Origin: an uncultured Eubacteriales bacterium | Lineage (GTDB): Bacteria > Bacillota > Clostridia > Tissierellales > Peptoniphilaceae | Length of the DNA stretch: 64,000 nucleotides | NCBI GenBank assembly: GCA_900539225.1 | Contig: UQBO01000008.1 | Span: 14,326 to 78,325 of the forward strand | Direction of reading: 5' to 3' | In this document: positions 34,860 through 43,509 of the stretch, piece after piece | Numbering within the stretch: the stretch's first letter is position 1 | How the letters are laid out: each line of letters starts with the position of its first letter | Made by a program: the position numbers and the translations under genes | The notes under the pieces: generated by a model | Databases searched by the model: none | Seen by the model: the letters and a program-made list of their open reading frames with translations, nothing else | What the model was told of the DNA's origin: nothing

Positions 34860-35628
34860 GATTCATCTTGTAAATTTCATAAAGGCCTAATAATGTTAGA
34901 TTTGGCTCGATAAGGTTTACATATTCGCTATGAACTGCAACTTTCTCAGAAAGTCCGCCTGTTGCAACGATTAGAACCTCGTCCTTTGTCTTTCCTATCT
35001 CTTGTAAAATCTTCTTTATGATGTAGTCCATCTCCCCAATCTTTGAGTTCATAATACCGCTTTTGATGCTCTCAACAGTGTTTTTGCCAAGAACGTGCTC
35101 AGGCATTTCAAGCTCAACGCGTGGAAGCTTTGATGTTCTCTCAGATAGAGCGTCCATCGATATCTTAAAGCCTGGCGTAATGATGCCGCCTAAGTAGTCG
35201 CCTTTTTCATTTAAGTAGTGATAAGTGTTTGCCGTACCTAAATCTATGACTATAGCGGGCTTATTTGTGATGGCTCTAACGGCTACTGAGTTTACTATAT
35301 TGTCCGAGCCGACTTCCTTTGGATTGTCCATGACAATGTTGATCTTTGTCTTAAGATTTTTGCCGACAAGCTCTGCGTCAACCCCAAAATATTTTTTGAT
35401 TGCATCAATCAGTGGTCCTGTCACAGGCGGCACCACCGATGAGATGATGGCAACATTTATATCTTTTGCATCGACTTTTGCAAAATCTAAAAAGTCATGA
35501 AAGATGATGCCATATTCATCCAAAGTTTTATCCTTATCAGTCGATAGCCTAAAGCTTTCTTTCATATTATTATCGTCGAACAAGCCTAAAACTATGTTAG
35601 TATTGCCGACATCCATTGCTAATAGCAT
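34852..35628 (-). CDS. coaX: Type III pantothenate kinase
   Basis: 258 residues of the ASKHA fold. MLLAMDVGNTNIVLGLFDDN (phosphate 1 motif), VGSDNIVNSVAVRA, IVIDLGTANTYHYLNEKGDYLGGIITPGF and IVATGGLSEKVA are CoaX signatures. It phosphorylates pantothenate, the first step to coenzyme A, using ATP and a monovalent cation. It directly follows an ECF S component, which suggests that the transporter carries pantothenate. Confidence 0.96.
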   Translation of the reverse strand: MLLAMDVGNTNIVLGLFDDNNMKESFRLSTDKDKTLDEYGIIFHDFLDFAKVDAKDINVAIISSVVPPVTGPLIDAIKKYFGVDAELVGKNLKTKINIVMDNPKEVGSDNIVNSVAVRAITNKPAIVIDLGTANTYHYLNEKGDYLGGIITPGFKISMDALSERTSKLPRVELEMPEHVLGKNTVESIKSGIMNSKIGEMDYIIKKILQEIGKTKDEVLIVATGGLSEKVAVHSEYVNLIEPNLTLLGLYEIYKMNHA

Positions 35629-35630
35629 AA

Positions 35631-36383
35631 TTATCTCCTTTCAATTGCTAGTACTCTTGAAGCAATAACAGTCACCGCTACTATGGCTATGATAAGTTCA
35701 GGAATTGCGTTTGTTGTTGCAATCGCTAGTATATAGCCCTTCGAAGCACCAGAATCTAGTCCAAGCGCTCCCTCTATAAACGTGCCATAGATTAAATACA
35801 TAAATGAAAGTACAAGTCCAGTGTTTACAAGCGTTCCAACGAAAGTTGGCACGACTATGTCAAGTCTGTACTTTTTCGAGCCTTTGATAATAAAGGCAAG
35901 TATCATAAGTGTAAGCAGCAAGAATACTGCGTTAACCACTTTGATTATGGTCTTGATCTCGGGACTTCCGACATATAGGATGACCCATCTTAAGTAGTAG
36001 ATGAAGATCAGCGTAAAGACTGTTAAAGTGATTACTTTGTTAGTTTTTTCATCTCTTTTACTCATAAATTTAAATACAAGACCCGATAGTAGTCCTATCA
36101 AAACTCTTGGCACAACCGCTATAATCGGGTTTAAAAATACTAGGGATATAGGATTTGGCTTGATGATAGCATTGATTATGCTTGTGATGCCAAAAACAAA
36201 TCCGACGATGGCCCCAATAAGTGGACCTTCTAGTATACCCGCCAAAATGACTGGTATATGTAGCGTCGTTGCATTAGTTAGACCAACTGGCACGAAACCT
36301 ATCGGCGTAAATGCGAATAGTAGTACGATAGCTATGTATATAGCTGTGTACGCAACTCTTTTTGAGTTCTTGCTCATGTTCAT
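35631..36383 (-). CDS. ECF transporter S component, probably for pantothenate
   Basis: About 250 residues with six hydrophobic segments, of the ECF S-component superfamily. AYTAIYIAIVLLFAF, then FVPVGLTNATTLHIPVILAGIL and GAIVGFVFGITSIINA are typical. The ATG at 36383 is preferred because GGAGG stands 7 bases before it; the frame open back to 36488 includes promoter sequence. Two bases separate it from coaX, so PanT is the best guess; folate or another vitamin is possible. The shared ECF energy module is not in the window. Confidence 0.82.
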   Translation of the reverse strand: MNMSKNSKRVAYTAIYIAIVLLFAFTPIGFVPVGLTNATTLHIPVILAGILEGPLIGAIVGFVFGITSIINAIIKPNPISLVFLNPIIAVVPRVLIGLLSGLVFKFMSKRDEKTNKVITLTVFTLIFIYYLRWVILYVGSPEIKTIIKVVNAVFLLLTLMILAFIIKGSKKYRLDIVVPTFVGTLVNTGLVLSFMYLIYGTFIEGALGLDSGASKGYILAIATTNAIPELIIAIVAVTVIASRVLAIERR

Positions 36384-36432
36384 AAAATTACCTCCATTCC
36401 GGTTCGCTAAGGATACCGTTTGTTTTACGATA
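36384..36432 (-). promoter_or_regulatory. Structured-looking leader of the ECF S component gene
   Basis: A short leader, richer in GC than its flanks, reads ACGGTATCCTTAGCGAACCG, then GAATGGAGG. CGGT/ACCG form a small stem, and the loop TCC could pair with the GGA of the ribosome site. It does not match a riboswitch class I recognise. Function speculative. Confidence 0.25.
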
Positions 36433-36435
36433 AAT

Positions 36436-36465
36436 ATTATAGCACAAAAAGCATCACCATTGCAA
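36436..36465 (-). promoter_or_regulatory. Promoter of the ECF-coaX-dus operon
   Basis: Minus strand -35 TTGCAA (36465-36460), 18-base spacer, -10 TATAAT (36441-36436). A 48-52-base leader follows to the ATG at 36383. Confidence 0.75.
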
Positions 36466-36537
36466 TGATTAAAAAAATAAGCAGCCAATATAATGACTGC
36501 TTACTCTGTAATAATATAGTTTACTAATTAATTCTTT

Positions 36538-37752
36538 TTATTGTAGTATTGTTCCTACTAAAATACCGTACCAGTTACCTAATACGTAGCCAAGTGTACC
36601 AACTAATAGTGCTGGAACGATAAGTGCTTGCCAGCCCTTAGATACAGCCATAGCTGCTGCTGTTGTTGGTCCACCAACGTTTGCGTTCGAAGCAATGATA
36701 ACTTCTTCGATTGAGAATTTGAATATCTTGCCAAATAGTAGTGATATGATTAAGTTTGTGAATACTATGATAGCTGCTAGTGCTAATAGTAGTGGAGATT
36801 GTTCGATGATTAACTTTAATGAAGCTGGTGCTCCGATTACAGCGAAGAATAAATAGATTAAGAAAGTACCGATTTCTTGGCTGCCATTAATCTTTTCGAA
36901 GAAGCCGCTAAATACTGATGCAAGTATCATAGTGATAGTTGTCATGATTAGGTATTTGTTACCTAATAGACCGTTAAATAATTGCAATACAAAGTTGCTT
37001 GTAGGTATAACTGAACCTAAGAATGAAGCAATAAGGTCTGATACAGTAACGATTAGGAAGGCACTTGCAACTACTGTTGCTATATCAAGTAATGATATAT
37101 TCTTTGCTCCCCAATATTGAGCTGCCATAGTCTTGCTGCTGTCTTTAAGGTCAGCGTTCTTTTCAAGTTCATCGATGTATGGGTGTTTGTAAGCTTTTTG
37201 AATAAATGTCATACCTGGTAGAGCTATAAGCACGAAGAAGTATAAAGCCATAAGTAGGTTATCTGCAACTAGTGCCGCACTTGTAATTGATTGATCAACT
37301 GCATAGTTGTCAGCCATAGCTACGAAGTTAACGCTACCTCCTGTGTATGTTCCTGTGAACATAGGGATAATATTGCCAATATCTGATATAGCGCCTCTTA
37401 AAATATAAAATGCTGCGAAAGAACCAAGTATAGTTCCTAATGAACTTAGTAGATAAATAATGAATACTCTTCCTGATTCTTTAGCAATTTTCTTGATATT
37501 TGCTTTGAATAATAGCATAGGTACTGCTAGAGGTACTACGTAGTCCCAAACCGCGTCGTAAACTGGTGCACCAGCTGGGATTAGGTTCACGTTTGATAGT
37601 ATCATAGTGATAGTTAGCGCTAGGATACAACCTGTTACCTTGTTTGCCCATTTGTACTTTTGTTCTAGGAATATAGCTAGAGCTGCTGAGCAGGCTAAAA
37701 CTGTCCATAGAGCCCAAGTATTCTCAGGCGAAATAAAACTTGCTAAAAACAT
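36538..37752 (-). CDS. DUF819 family integral membrane protein
   Basis: 404 residues, about 11 hydrophobic segments. MFTGTYTGGSVNFVAMADNYAV and IIASNANVGGPTTAAAMAVSKGW with LVGTLGYVLGNWYG are DUF819 (YjcL-like) landmarks. Members are thought to be secondary transporters; substrate unknown. AAAGGAG ribosome site and a consensus promoter upstream; it stands alone between two intergenic regions. Confidence 0.9.
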   Translation of the reverse strand: MFLASFISPENTWALWTVLACSAALAIFLEQKYKWANKVTGCILALTITMILSNVNLIPAGAPVYDAVWDYVVPLAVPMLLFKANIKKIAKESGRVFIIYLLSSLGTILGSFAAFYILRGAISDIGNIIPMFTGTYTGGSVNFVAMADNYAVDQSITSAALVADNLLMALYFFVLIALPGMTFIQKAYKHPYIDELEKNADLKDSSKTMAAQYWGAKNISLLDIATVVASAFLIVTVSDLIASFLGSVIPTSNFVLQLFNGLLGNKYLIMTTITMILASVFSGFFEKINGSQEIGTFLIYLFFAVIGAPASLKLIIEQSPLLLALAAIIVFTNLIISLLFGKIFKFSIEEVIIASNANVGGPTTAAAMAVSKGWQALIVPALLVGTLGYVLGNWYGILVGTILQ

Positions 37753-37788
37753 AAAATCACTCCTTTATAGTAAACTATTACAATAATA

Positions 37789-37817
37789 ATTATATCACTA
37801 GATAAATATTTTTTCAA
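37789..37817 (-). promoter_or_regulatory. Promoter of the DUF819 gene
   Basis: Minus strand -35 TTGAAA (37817-37812), 17-base spacer, -10 TATAAT (37794-37789), 36 bases before the ATG. Confidence 0.85.
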
Positions 37818-37920
37818 GTATAAATGCTTATTTGTATAAATTTTTCTTATTCTTTCTTGAGTATTTGGTAAATTAATCAATAGTGATTGACATCTGCTAA
37901 TGCTTTTGCGCACCATAGTT

Positions 37921-38046
37921 CATCCGCGCGACAGATGTCATTAGCTCGTCATATATCATCTACTCGTCATATGCCATCCGCCCGTCATATACCATCTACC
38001 CGTCATATATCATCCGCTCGTCATATGGCATCTGCCCGTCATATGC
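37921..38046. repeat. 18-bp minisatellite, seven units
   Basis: Seven consecutive 18-base units of the form CATCYRCYCGTCATATRY, the first two degenerate, plus a partial eighth (CATCTGCTAG). On the plus strand the units stay open in one frame as a hexapeptide series ([ST][AT]RH[MI] plus P/S/A), but the frame begins at TTG without a ribosome site. The tract lies in the 367-base gap between the ftsH terminator and the DUF819 promoter. It is much richer in GC than the flanking DNA. Confidence 0.92.
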
Positions 38047-38083
38047 CATCTGCTAGAAACTTGCTTAGCAAAGCCATTGGCAA

Positions 38084-38112
38084 TATAAAAAGCACCTGCC
38101 TAAGCAAGTGCT
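38084..38112 (-). terminator. Terminator after ftsH
   Basis: On the minus strand AGCACTTGC, loop TTAG, GCAGGTGCT, then TTTTATATT. A 9-bp stem with U-run 8 bases past the ftsH stop. Confidence 0.88.
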
Positions 38113-38119
38113 CTATATA

Positions 38120-39946
38120 CTATTCACCAAGAACTTCTAAAAATTCTTTTCTATTAATTGTTTCTTTTTCAAGAAGTGTTTGAGCTAATTTCTCTAGCTT
38201 ATCCTTATGCTCTAGAAGTATTTGTGTTGCTTCTTCTTTCGCTTTCAAGATAAAGTCTTTAATCTCTTGATCTATAGCGTATTGAACTTCTTCTGAATAA
38301 ACTTTTGTTCTGCCATAGTCCCTGCCGATGAAAACGTTTTCGCCTTCATTGTCGTAGCAAACTGGTCCAAGCTTTTCGCTCATACCGTAGACAGTAACCA
38401 TGTTTTTCGCAAGGTCTGTAGCTCTTTCGATATCGTTTGATGCGCCTGTAGATATGTCTTTGAAGATGATTTCTTCGGCAATTCTACCACCAAGTAAGGA
38501 CTTAAGCATATTCTCCATCATGGACTTAGTTGTGTAATTAAAGTCTTCTTTTGGAAGATATTCTGTGAAGCCGCCTGCCCTGCCTCTAGGAACTATAGTT
38601 ATCATGTTGACTGGATATAGCTCGTCTGTGTAGTGACTAACTATAGCGTGGCCTGCTTCGTGGTAGGCAACTATCTGTCTTTCTTTTTCTATGACTGTTT
38701 GTGATTTCTTTTCTGGTCCTGCAACTACCTTGATTGACGCCTCTTGAACAAGTCTCATAGGTATCTTATCAAGATTTTCTCTCGCAGTTAATAGAGCCGC
38801 TTCGTTTAGAAGGTTCTCTAGGTCTGCTGGTGAGAAGCCAACTGTTTTCTTAGCAATATTTTCTAAGTCAACATCTTCATCTATCTTTTTGTTCTTTGCA
38901 TGAACTTCAAGTATCGCCTCTCTCGCCTTAACGTCAGGAAGTGAAACGTAGATATTTCTATCGAATCTACCTGGTCTTAATAAGGCTTTATCAAGTATGT
39001 CAGGTCTATTAGTTGCCGCCATAACGATGATGCCTTCGTTTTGCGAGAAACCGTCCATCTCTACAAGTAGTTGATTAAGCGTTTGCTCTCTTTCGTCGTT
39101 ACCGCCGCCAAGGCCAGCACCTCTTTGTCTACCAACAGCATCGATTTCATCGATAAAGACTATGCATGGAGCATTCTTCTTCGCTGTTTGGAATAAATCT
39201 CTAACTCTTGAAGCACCAACGCCGACAAACATTTCCACAAAGTCTGAACCACTTATAGTGTAGAATGGCACGCCTGCTTCGCCAGCAACTGCCTTAGATA
39301 GATATGTTTTACCTGTACCTGGCTCGCCAACTAGCAAAACGCCTTTTGGTATTCTCGCGCCAAGCTTGATATACTTCATAGGATTTTTTAAGAAGTCAAC
39401 TATTTCAAATAGCTCTTCTTTTTCTTCGACAAGTCCTGCAACGTCTGCAAATTTAACGACTTTGCCATTGACAGTTTTGGACTCTCTTGCTCTGGATCTA
39501 CCAAAGTTTTGAGGGCTCGTTCCATCTTGAACTCTTGGTGATACTAAGGCTCTCATGATAAACATGAAGAATATCATTGATCCAAGCATCATTAGTATGT
39601 TTATCATCATTGAGTTATCTCTAGGCATAGTAACGTCGTATTGAAGTTTGTCAGATATAACTCTGTCTTTTACATAATCATCATAGATGGATTTCCATAC
39701 GTTCGGGTCTACCTCTACGTAATCGCTCTTGCCATCGTTCTTTGTATATTTAAATCCGTAGCCTTCTTGGCTAATTCTCTTTACTTTTCCATCTTTTATA
39801 TCGTTTATGAATGTATTGACATTGGCCCTGTCCTCTTCAAAAAAGCCGCCCGAGAAAAATCTCAGCGAAACAAAAACAAGTATCAATATAAATGCATAAA
39901 CAATTATATTTCTCATTGAAGATCTTCTCAATTTATTCCTCCTCAC
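38120..39946 (-). CDS. ftsH: ATP-dependent zinc metalloprotease FtsH
   Basis: 608 residues. Two membrane helices (residues about 12-30 and 110-132) flank an external segment. The AAA module has GVLLVGEPGTGKTYLSKAVAGEAG (Walker A), CIVFIDEIDAVGRQRGAG (Walker B) and the second region of homology TNRPDILDKALLRPGRFDR. The zinc site is HEAGH. It degrades membrane and regulatory proteins. Gene order tilS-hpt-ftsH is the classic Firmicutes arrangement; it overlaps hpt by 14 bases. Confidence 0.98.
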   Translation of the reverse strand: MRRNKLRRSSMRNIIVYAFILILVFVSLRFFSGGFFEEDRANVNTFINDIKDGKVKRISQEGYGFKYTKNDGKSDYVEVDPNVWKSIYDDYVKDRVISDKLQYDVTMPRDNSMMINILMMLGSMIFFMFIMRALVSPRVQDGTSPQNFGRSRARESKTVNGKVVKFADVAGLVEEKEELFEIVDFLKNPMKYIKLGARIPKGVLLVGEPGTGKTYLSKAVAGEAGVPFYTISGSDFVEMFVGVGASRVRDLFQTAKKNAPCIVFIDEIDAVGRQRGAGLGGGNDEREQTLNQLLVEMDGFSQNEGIIVMAATNRPDILDKALLRPGRFDRNIYVSLPDVKAREAILEVHAKNKKIDEDVDLENIAKKTVGFSPADLENLLNEAALLTARENLDKIPMRLVQEASIKVVAGPEKKSQTVIEKERQIVAYHEAGHAIVSHYTDELYPVNMITIVPRGRAGGFTEYLPKEDFNYTTKSMMENMLKSLLGGRIAEEIIFKDISTGASNDIERATDLAKNMVTVYGMSEKLGPVCYDNEGENVFIGRDYGRTKVYSEEVQYAIDQEIKDFILKAKEEATQILLEHKDKLEKLAQTLLEKETINRKEFLEVLGE

Positions 39947-40484
39947 TTAAACAAGTTTCGTCTAAAACTCCAATATATGGCAGATTCCTTAAGTGCTCGT
40001 TATAATCAAGGCCGTATCCGATGATAAACTTATCAGGTATTTCAAAGCCAACGTAGTCAACTTTTATATCTACGACTCTTCTATCACTTTTGTTAAGCAG
40101 TGTAACTATCTTAACTGATTTTGCTCCCTTATTTAAAAGGTACTCATGAAGACACTTTAGCGTAAAGCCTGAGTCAATGATGTCTTCGATGATAAGTATG
40201 TCCTCACCTTTTGGATCAAACTCCATATCTAGCTTTATATTAACTTGGCCATCTGATTTAGTCTTGCTTCCGTAGCTTGAGGCTCTCATAAAGTCAACTC
40301 TAAGCTCGTTATTTTCAACATTCTTTATTAAATCTCCCATAAATACAAAGGATCCCTTTAGTATACCAACGAAGATTGGGCTCTTGCCTTTGTAATCCTC
40401 AGTCAATTGTTTTGCTAGTTTTAAAACTTTTGCTTGAATTTCTTCTTCTGTGAACATTATTTCTTTAATTCTATAAGCCATCAT
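39933..40484 (-). CDS. hpt: Hypoxanthine phosphoribosyltransferase
   Basis: 183 residues. The PRPP-binding motif is ILIIEDIIDSGFTL, with FVGILKGSFVFMGDLI upstream and VDYVGFEIPDKFIIGYGLDYNEHLRNLPYIGVL at the C-terminus. It salvages hypoxanthine and guanine. It overlaps tilS by 14 bases and ftsH by 14. Confidence 0.97.
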   Translation of the reverse strand: MMAYRIKEIMFTEEEIQAKVLKLAKQLTEDYKGKSPIFVGILKGSFVFMGDLIKNVENNELRVDFMRASSYGSKTKSDGQVNIKLDMEFDPKGEDILIIEDIIDSGFTLKCLHEYLLNKGAKSVKIVTLLNKSDRRVVDIKVDYVGFEIPDKFIIGYGLDYNEHLRNLPYIGVLDETCLSEEE

Positions 40485-41826
40485 TACCCTCCATTATAAC
40501 GTTTAGATAGTTTTTAGTTTTGCTGCTTGCTCTATATTTATCAGCAATGTCATAGCCCACAACGTAGGCTATCTCGTCACCATTCATCAGAAACAAAACT
40601 TTACTTCTATCGTCCGAAGACACTTTTTTATCAACAAAGTAGTCCTTAATCTTCTTAGAACCCTTCATACCGAAGGGGTTAAACCTATCGCCACTGCGTC
40701 TATTTCTAAGACTAAGCTTACCCGTCAATAAATCGTAGTCTAGGTACTTTTTGCTAAGTATTTTATCACTTAATACAAATTTGAATTTACTGCCATAAAT
40801 ATTGTATACTTTATCCAATTTAAAGTCAAGCGATATTTCTTCTGAAAGCTCATTATCATCAAGCTTTTTGAATATAGTTTTGTCAAAATCATTCACAAGA
40901 TAATGCTTGCCATCTATATCATATTTTTTACCCGAATCGAGCGAAATTAAATTAATCATGTCCTCGATATTGTCTTTGCTAATATTGTTTAAATAATTTA
41001 AATTATCTCTTAAAAATTTTCTTAAGATAAGAGTCTTTTCATAGTGACCGAGCTTATTGAAGCCCTCTCTGTCAATGGTATTGGCCTTGATTATGGATTT
41101 ATACTTATCATTAATAATATCTTCGAGATAAATATTATTTTCTTTTGCAATAGATGCGAGCCTCGACATAGACGAAACGATATTCTCATTAAAATTCTTC
41201 TTGATAAATGGAATAATCTCGTTACGAATCATGTTTCTTTTGTAATCGTTAGTAAAGTTCGTCGAATCGTCGACATAGTGGATATTATTTTCTTTTAAAA
41301 AATCAAGTATCTCTGACTTTTCAAAGCAAAGTATAGGCCTTATGTAAAAGTCCCTTCTAAGTGGAATCGATTCAAGTCCATCAAGGCCAGTGCCTCTAAA
41401 TATGTTTAGAAATATGGTCTCGGCTACATCGTTTTCATTGTGAGCGATGGCGACCTTATCTGCCTTGTACTTTTCCTTAATCTCTTCGAAGAAAAGGTAT
41501 CGTAGCTTGCGGCCTGCCTCTTCACAAGTAAGTGAGTGCTCCTTGGCATAGCCTGCCATGTCGATGTGCTCTACTTCATATATAAGTCCGTTTTTTTCTG
41601 CGAGCTTCTTAACAAAGTCTTCGTCTCTTTGTGCTTCAGCGCCTCTAAGCCCATGGTTCACGTGAGAGACTATAATCTTAAGATCGTAATCATCCTTGAT
41701 AGCTAAGAGCATTTCAAGCATAAAAACAGAGTCGGAGCCGCCTGATACAGCGCTGACTATGCTGTCGCCTTTCTCGATTAAATTATTTTCTTCGATGAAA
41801 TTTTTGAACTTTTCTAAACTATTCAT
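40471..41826 (-). CDS. tilS: tRNA(Ile)-lysidine synthase
   Basis: 451 residues. The PP-loop SAVSGGSDSVFMLEML, then VSHVNHGLRGAEAQRDEDFV, VAIAHNENDVAETIFLNIFRGTGLDGL and the TilS C-terminal domain (LSLRNRRSGDRFNPFGMKGSKKIKDYFVDKKV) are all present. It modifies C34 of the AUA-reading tRNA-Ile and is essential. The expected partners hpt and ftsH follow it. Confidence 0.96.
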   Translation of the reverse strand: MNSLEKFKNFIEENNLIEKGDSIVSAVSGGSDSVFMLEMLLAIKDDYDLKIIVSHVNHGLRGAEAQRDEDFVKKLAEKNGLIYEVEHIDMAGYAKEHSLTCEEAGRKLRYLFFEEIKEKYKADKVAIAHNENDVAETIFLNIFRGTGLDGLESIPLRRDFYIRPILCFEKSEILDFLKENNIHYVDDSTNFTNDYKRNMIRNEIIPFIKKNFNENIVSSMSRLASIAKENNIYLEDIINDKYKSIIKANTIDREGFNKLGHYEKTLILRKFLRDNLNYLNNISKDNIEDMINLISLDSGKKYDIDGKHYLVNDFDKTIFKKLDDNELSEEISLDFKLDKVYNIYGSKFKFVLSDKILSKKYLDYDLLTGKLSLRNRRSGDRFNPFGMKGSKKIKDYFVDKKVSSDDRSKVLFLMNGDEIAYVVGYDIADKYRASSKTKNYLNVIMEGNDGL

Positions 41827-41866
41827 AATAACCTCGCTCTTAGAAAAAATATATAAAGTAAAATTA

Positions 41867-41889
41867 AAGGCTGAACAAATTGTTCAACC
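41867..41889 (-). terminator. Hairpin between the S1-domain gene and tilS
   Basis: GGTTGAACAA and TTGTTCAGCC (minus strand) pair around one base, then TTTAATTTTA. Probable terminator of the S1-domain gene, with a modest U-run. Confidence 0.6.
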
Positions 41890-41915
41890 TTGCTAAATTC
41901 ATATTGCTTAAGAAG

Positions 41916-42398
41916 CTATCTATCGTAATTACCCTTCTTTGAGTGATAGCTGCTCCTTCTGTTTTCTTTAAACTTCATTTGATCCATCTTCTCAGTACTT
42001 TCTTTTAAAAATCTTGAGATCTTATCTTCGAAGCTTAAATCTTGAGACTCTGTCTTTTCTCCTTCCCAAGTGTAGATCTTTCTAGCTTGTGGCTTGGAAA
42101 AATCTTTTCTTGGCTTTGAGAAATCTTTTTTATTATTAAAATCTCTTTGCTTAACAAATTCTTTTTTTGGAAGAGTTTGCTTAATTGACAAACTTAGCTT
42201 TCCGTTCTCATTTGACAAAACTTTGGCTTTAACCTCTTGTCCCTTCTCTAAAACATCTGAAACGTTTTCTACGTAATCATTTGATATCTCCGAGATATGT
42301 ACAAGACCATTTTGCCCACCTTCTATTTCGATAAAAGCACCGAAATTAGTAATATTAACAACTTTTCCACTCACGATGTCTCCAACTGAAAGCGTCAT
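41916..42398 (-). CDS. S1 RNA-binding domain protein (YabR-like)
   Basis: About 160 residues. Residues 1-70 are an S1 domain (SVGDIVSGKVVNITNFGAFIEI, NGLVHISEISNDYVENV, GQEVKAKVLS). The tail is basic and repetitive (PRKDFSKP) and ends in Arg/Ser/Lys. The ATG at 42398 fits homologues that begin M-x-L-x-V-G-D; a TTG three codons earlier is closer to GGAGG and is possible. It lies 15 bases after the DivIC-like gene. A role in ribosome or RNA biology is likely. Confidence 0.88.
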   Translation of the reverse strand: MTLSVGDIVSGKVVNITNFGAFIEIEGGQNGLVHISEISNDYVENVSDVLEKGQEVKAKVLSNENGKLSLSIKQTLPKKEFVKQRDFNNKKDFSKPRKDFSKPQARKIYTWEGEKTESQDLSFEDKISRFLKESTEKMDQMKFKENRRSSYHSKKGNYDR

Positions 42399-42422
42399 AA
42401 AAAACAAAATCCTCCTTAATTA

Positions 42423-42731
42423 TTATTTGTTTTCCTTAAATATATCTGTGTCGACTTTGTCAACAACTTTTATTTCTTTAGGCTTAATCATTCCTAATTC
42501 ATCTCTAGCTATTAGTTCAATAAATTCTTGAGTTTTAGACTTAGAAAGCAATACCTTTACGTCTGATATTTCATCCTTAAGTTCTGCAATCTCCTCTTGC
42601 TTTGCCTTATCTTCTTTCACTAATTTATTGTAAGTTACTACTTGATTATAAAAATGGATTGATACGATTAAGAATAAGGATATAAGTCCTAACTTAAAAG
42701 CTGTAATACCACCTTTTTTATTCTTTTTCAT
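42423..42731 (-). CDS. Septum formation initiator (FtsB/DivIC) family protein
   Basis: 102 residues. A short basic N-terminus, one membrane helix (FKLGLISLFLIVSIHFY) and a coiled coil (VKEDKAKQEEIAELKDEISDVKVLL) followed by IARDELGMIKPKEI, the DivIC-type ending. It takes part in the divisome as a bitopic membrane protein. The place between rqcP and the S1-domain gene is the standard Firmicutes order. Confidence 0.92.
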   Translation of the reverse strand: MKKNKKGGITAFKLGLISLFLIVSIHFYNQVVTYNKLVKEDKAKQEEIAELKDEISDVKVLLSKSKTQEFIELIARDELGMIKPKEIKVVDKVDTDIFKENK

Positions 42732-42749
42732 AATCTCACTCCTTACAAA

Positions 42750-42989
42750 TCATAGCTGTTTATACATCAGCTTAGCTTGATCCTTATTTGGACTCTCCAT
42801 CAAGGATAGTACTTCATAGCTTCTGTGCTCATCGTTAAACGTTGTAGTTATAACGTCGCCAATTTTTAATTCGTCGCCTGGCTTAGCTACTTTTGAATTT
42901 ATAAGTATCTTGCCGCTCTTCGCAGCATCGTTAGCTACTGTTCTTCTCTTAATAATTCTCGATAGTTTTAAAAACTTATCAAGTCTCAT
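42750..42989 (-). CDS. rqcP: S4-domain RNA-binding protein RqcP
   Basis: 79 residues, almost all S4 domain: MRLDKFLKLSRIIKRRTVANDAA, then GKILINSKVAKPGDELKIGD. RqcP (YabO) helps RqcH add alanine tails to stalled nascent chains on 50S subunits, so it belongs to ribosome rescue, as does the tmRNA in this window. It lies 18 bases before the DivIC-like gene. Confidence 0.92.
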   Translation of the reverse strand: MRLDKFLKLSRIIKRRTVANDAAKSGKILINSKVAKPGDELKIGDVITTTFNDEHRSYEVLSLMESPNKDQAKLMYKQL

Positions 42990-43014
42990 GAAATCACCCT
43001 TATGTACATCGTAG

Positions 43015-43037
43015 AAAGTCAGGCAGAGCCTGACTTT
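43015..43037. terminator. Hairpin between hup and rqcP
   Basis: AAAGTCAGGC and GCCTGACTTT are perfect complements around a 3-base loop, flanked by TTTTT on the plus side. On the minus strand the U-run is shorter (TTTC). Probable terminator or attenuator after the HU gene. Confidence 0.65.
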
Positions 43038-43077
43038 TTACTTATTGTGCTAAAATAAACTTCCCTTAGGGTCTAGC

Positions 43078-43371
43078 TTATTTTCTTTTTCCTTTAGTGT
43101 TAACTGTTTCTTTTAAAGTCTTACCAGCTTTGAAAACAGGTGCTTTTGATGCAGGAATCTTGATTTTTTGCTTAGGATCTCTTGGGTTTCTTCCTTCTCT
43201 AGCTTTTCTGTCCTTTACTTCGAAAGTACCAAAGCCTACTAATTGAACCTTATCACCTTTTTTAAGTGTTTCAGTAACAACACCTGTAAAAGCATTTAGA
43301 CAAGCTTCAACGTCTTTCTTAGTCATTTCAGTTTTTTCAGCCATAGCTGCAACTAATTGAGATTTGTTCAT
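43078..43371 (-). CDS. hup: HU family DNA-binding protein
   Basis: 97 residues. MNKSQLVAAMAEKTEMTKKDVEACLNAF, then KVQLVGFGTFEVKDRKAREGRNPRDPKQKIKIPA-type sequence are the HU hallmark. A short Lys-rich tail ends it. Nucleoid protein. Own promoter at 43431-43458. Confidence 0.97.
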   Translation of the reverse strand: MNKSQLVAAMAEKTEMTKKDVEACLNAFTGVVTETLKKGDKVQLVGFGTFEVKDRKAREGRNPRDPKQKIKIPASKAPVFKAGKTLKETVNTKGKRK

Positions 43372-43430
43372 AATAAATCCTCCTTTTAAAAAGTGCTTTG
43401 AAAAGCCATTTGCGGCTCTTCTATACTTAT

Positions 43431-43458
43431 ATTATAACCTATTTTCGCTAAAAATCAA
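43431..43458 (-). promoter_or_regulatory. Promoter of the HU gene
   Basis: Minus strand -35 TTGATT (43458-43453), 16-base spacer, -10 TATAAT (43436-43431). Confidence 0.75.
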
Positions 43459-43509
43459 GGTTTTTTTGCATTTTTTTGTAATTTTATTGAAAAAATAGCG
43501 ATTTTTTTA

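Noticed and set aside
37921..38046. CRISPR array
   Set aside because: The 18-base units are contiguous with no spacers, and no cas genes are present.
37887..38183. Repeat-containing open frame on the plus strand with RHM/RHI hexapeptides
   Set aside because: It starts at TTG with no ribosome site and runs through the ftsH terminator into the ftsH 3-prime end. The frame is open only because an 18-base unit is a multiple of three; kept as a repeat.
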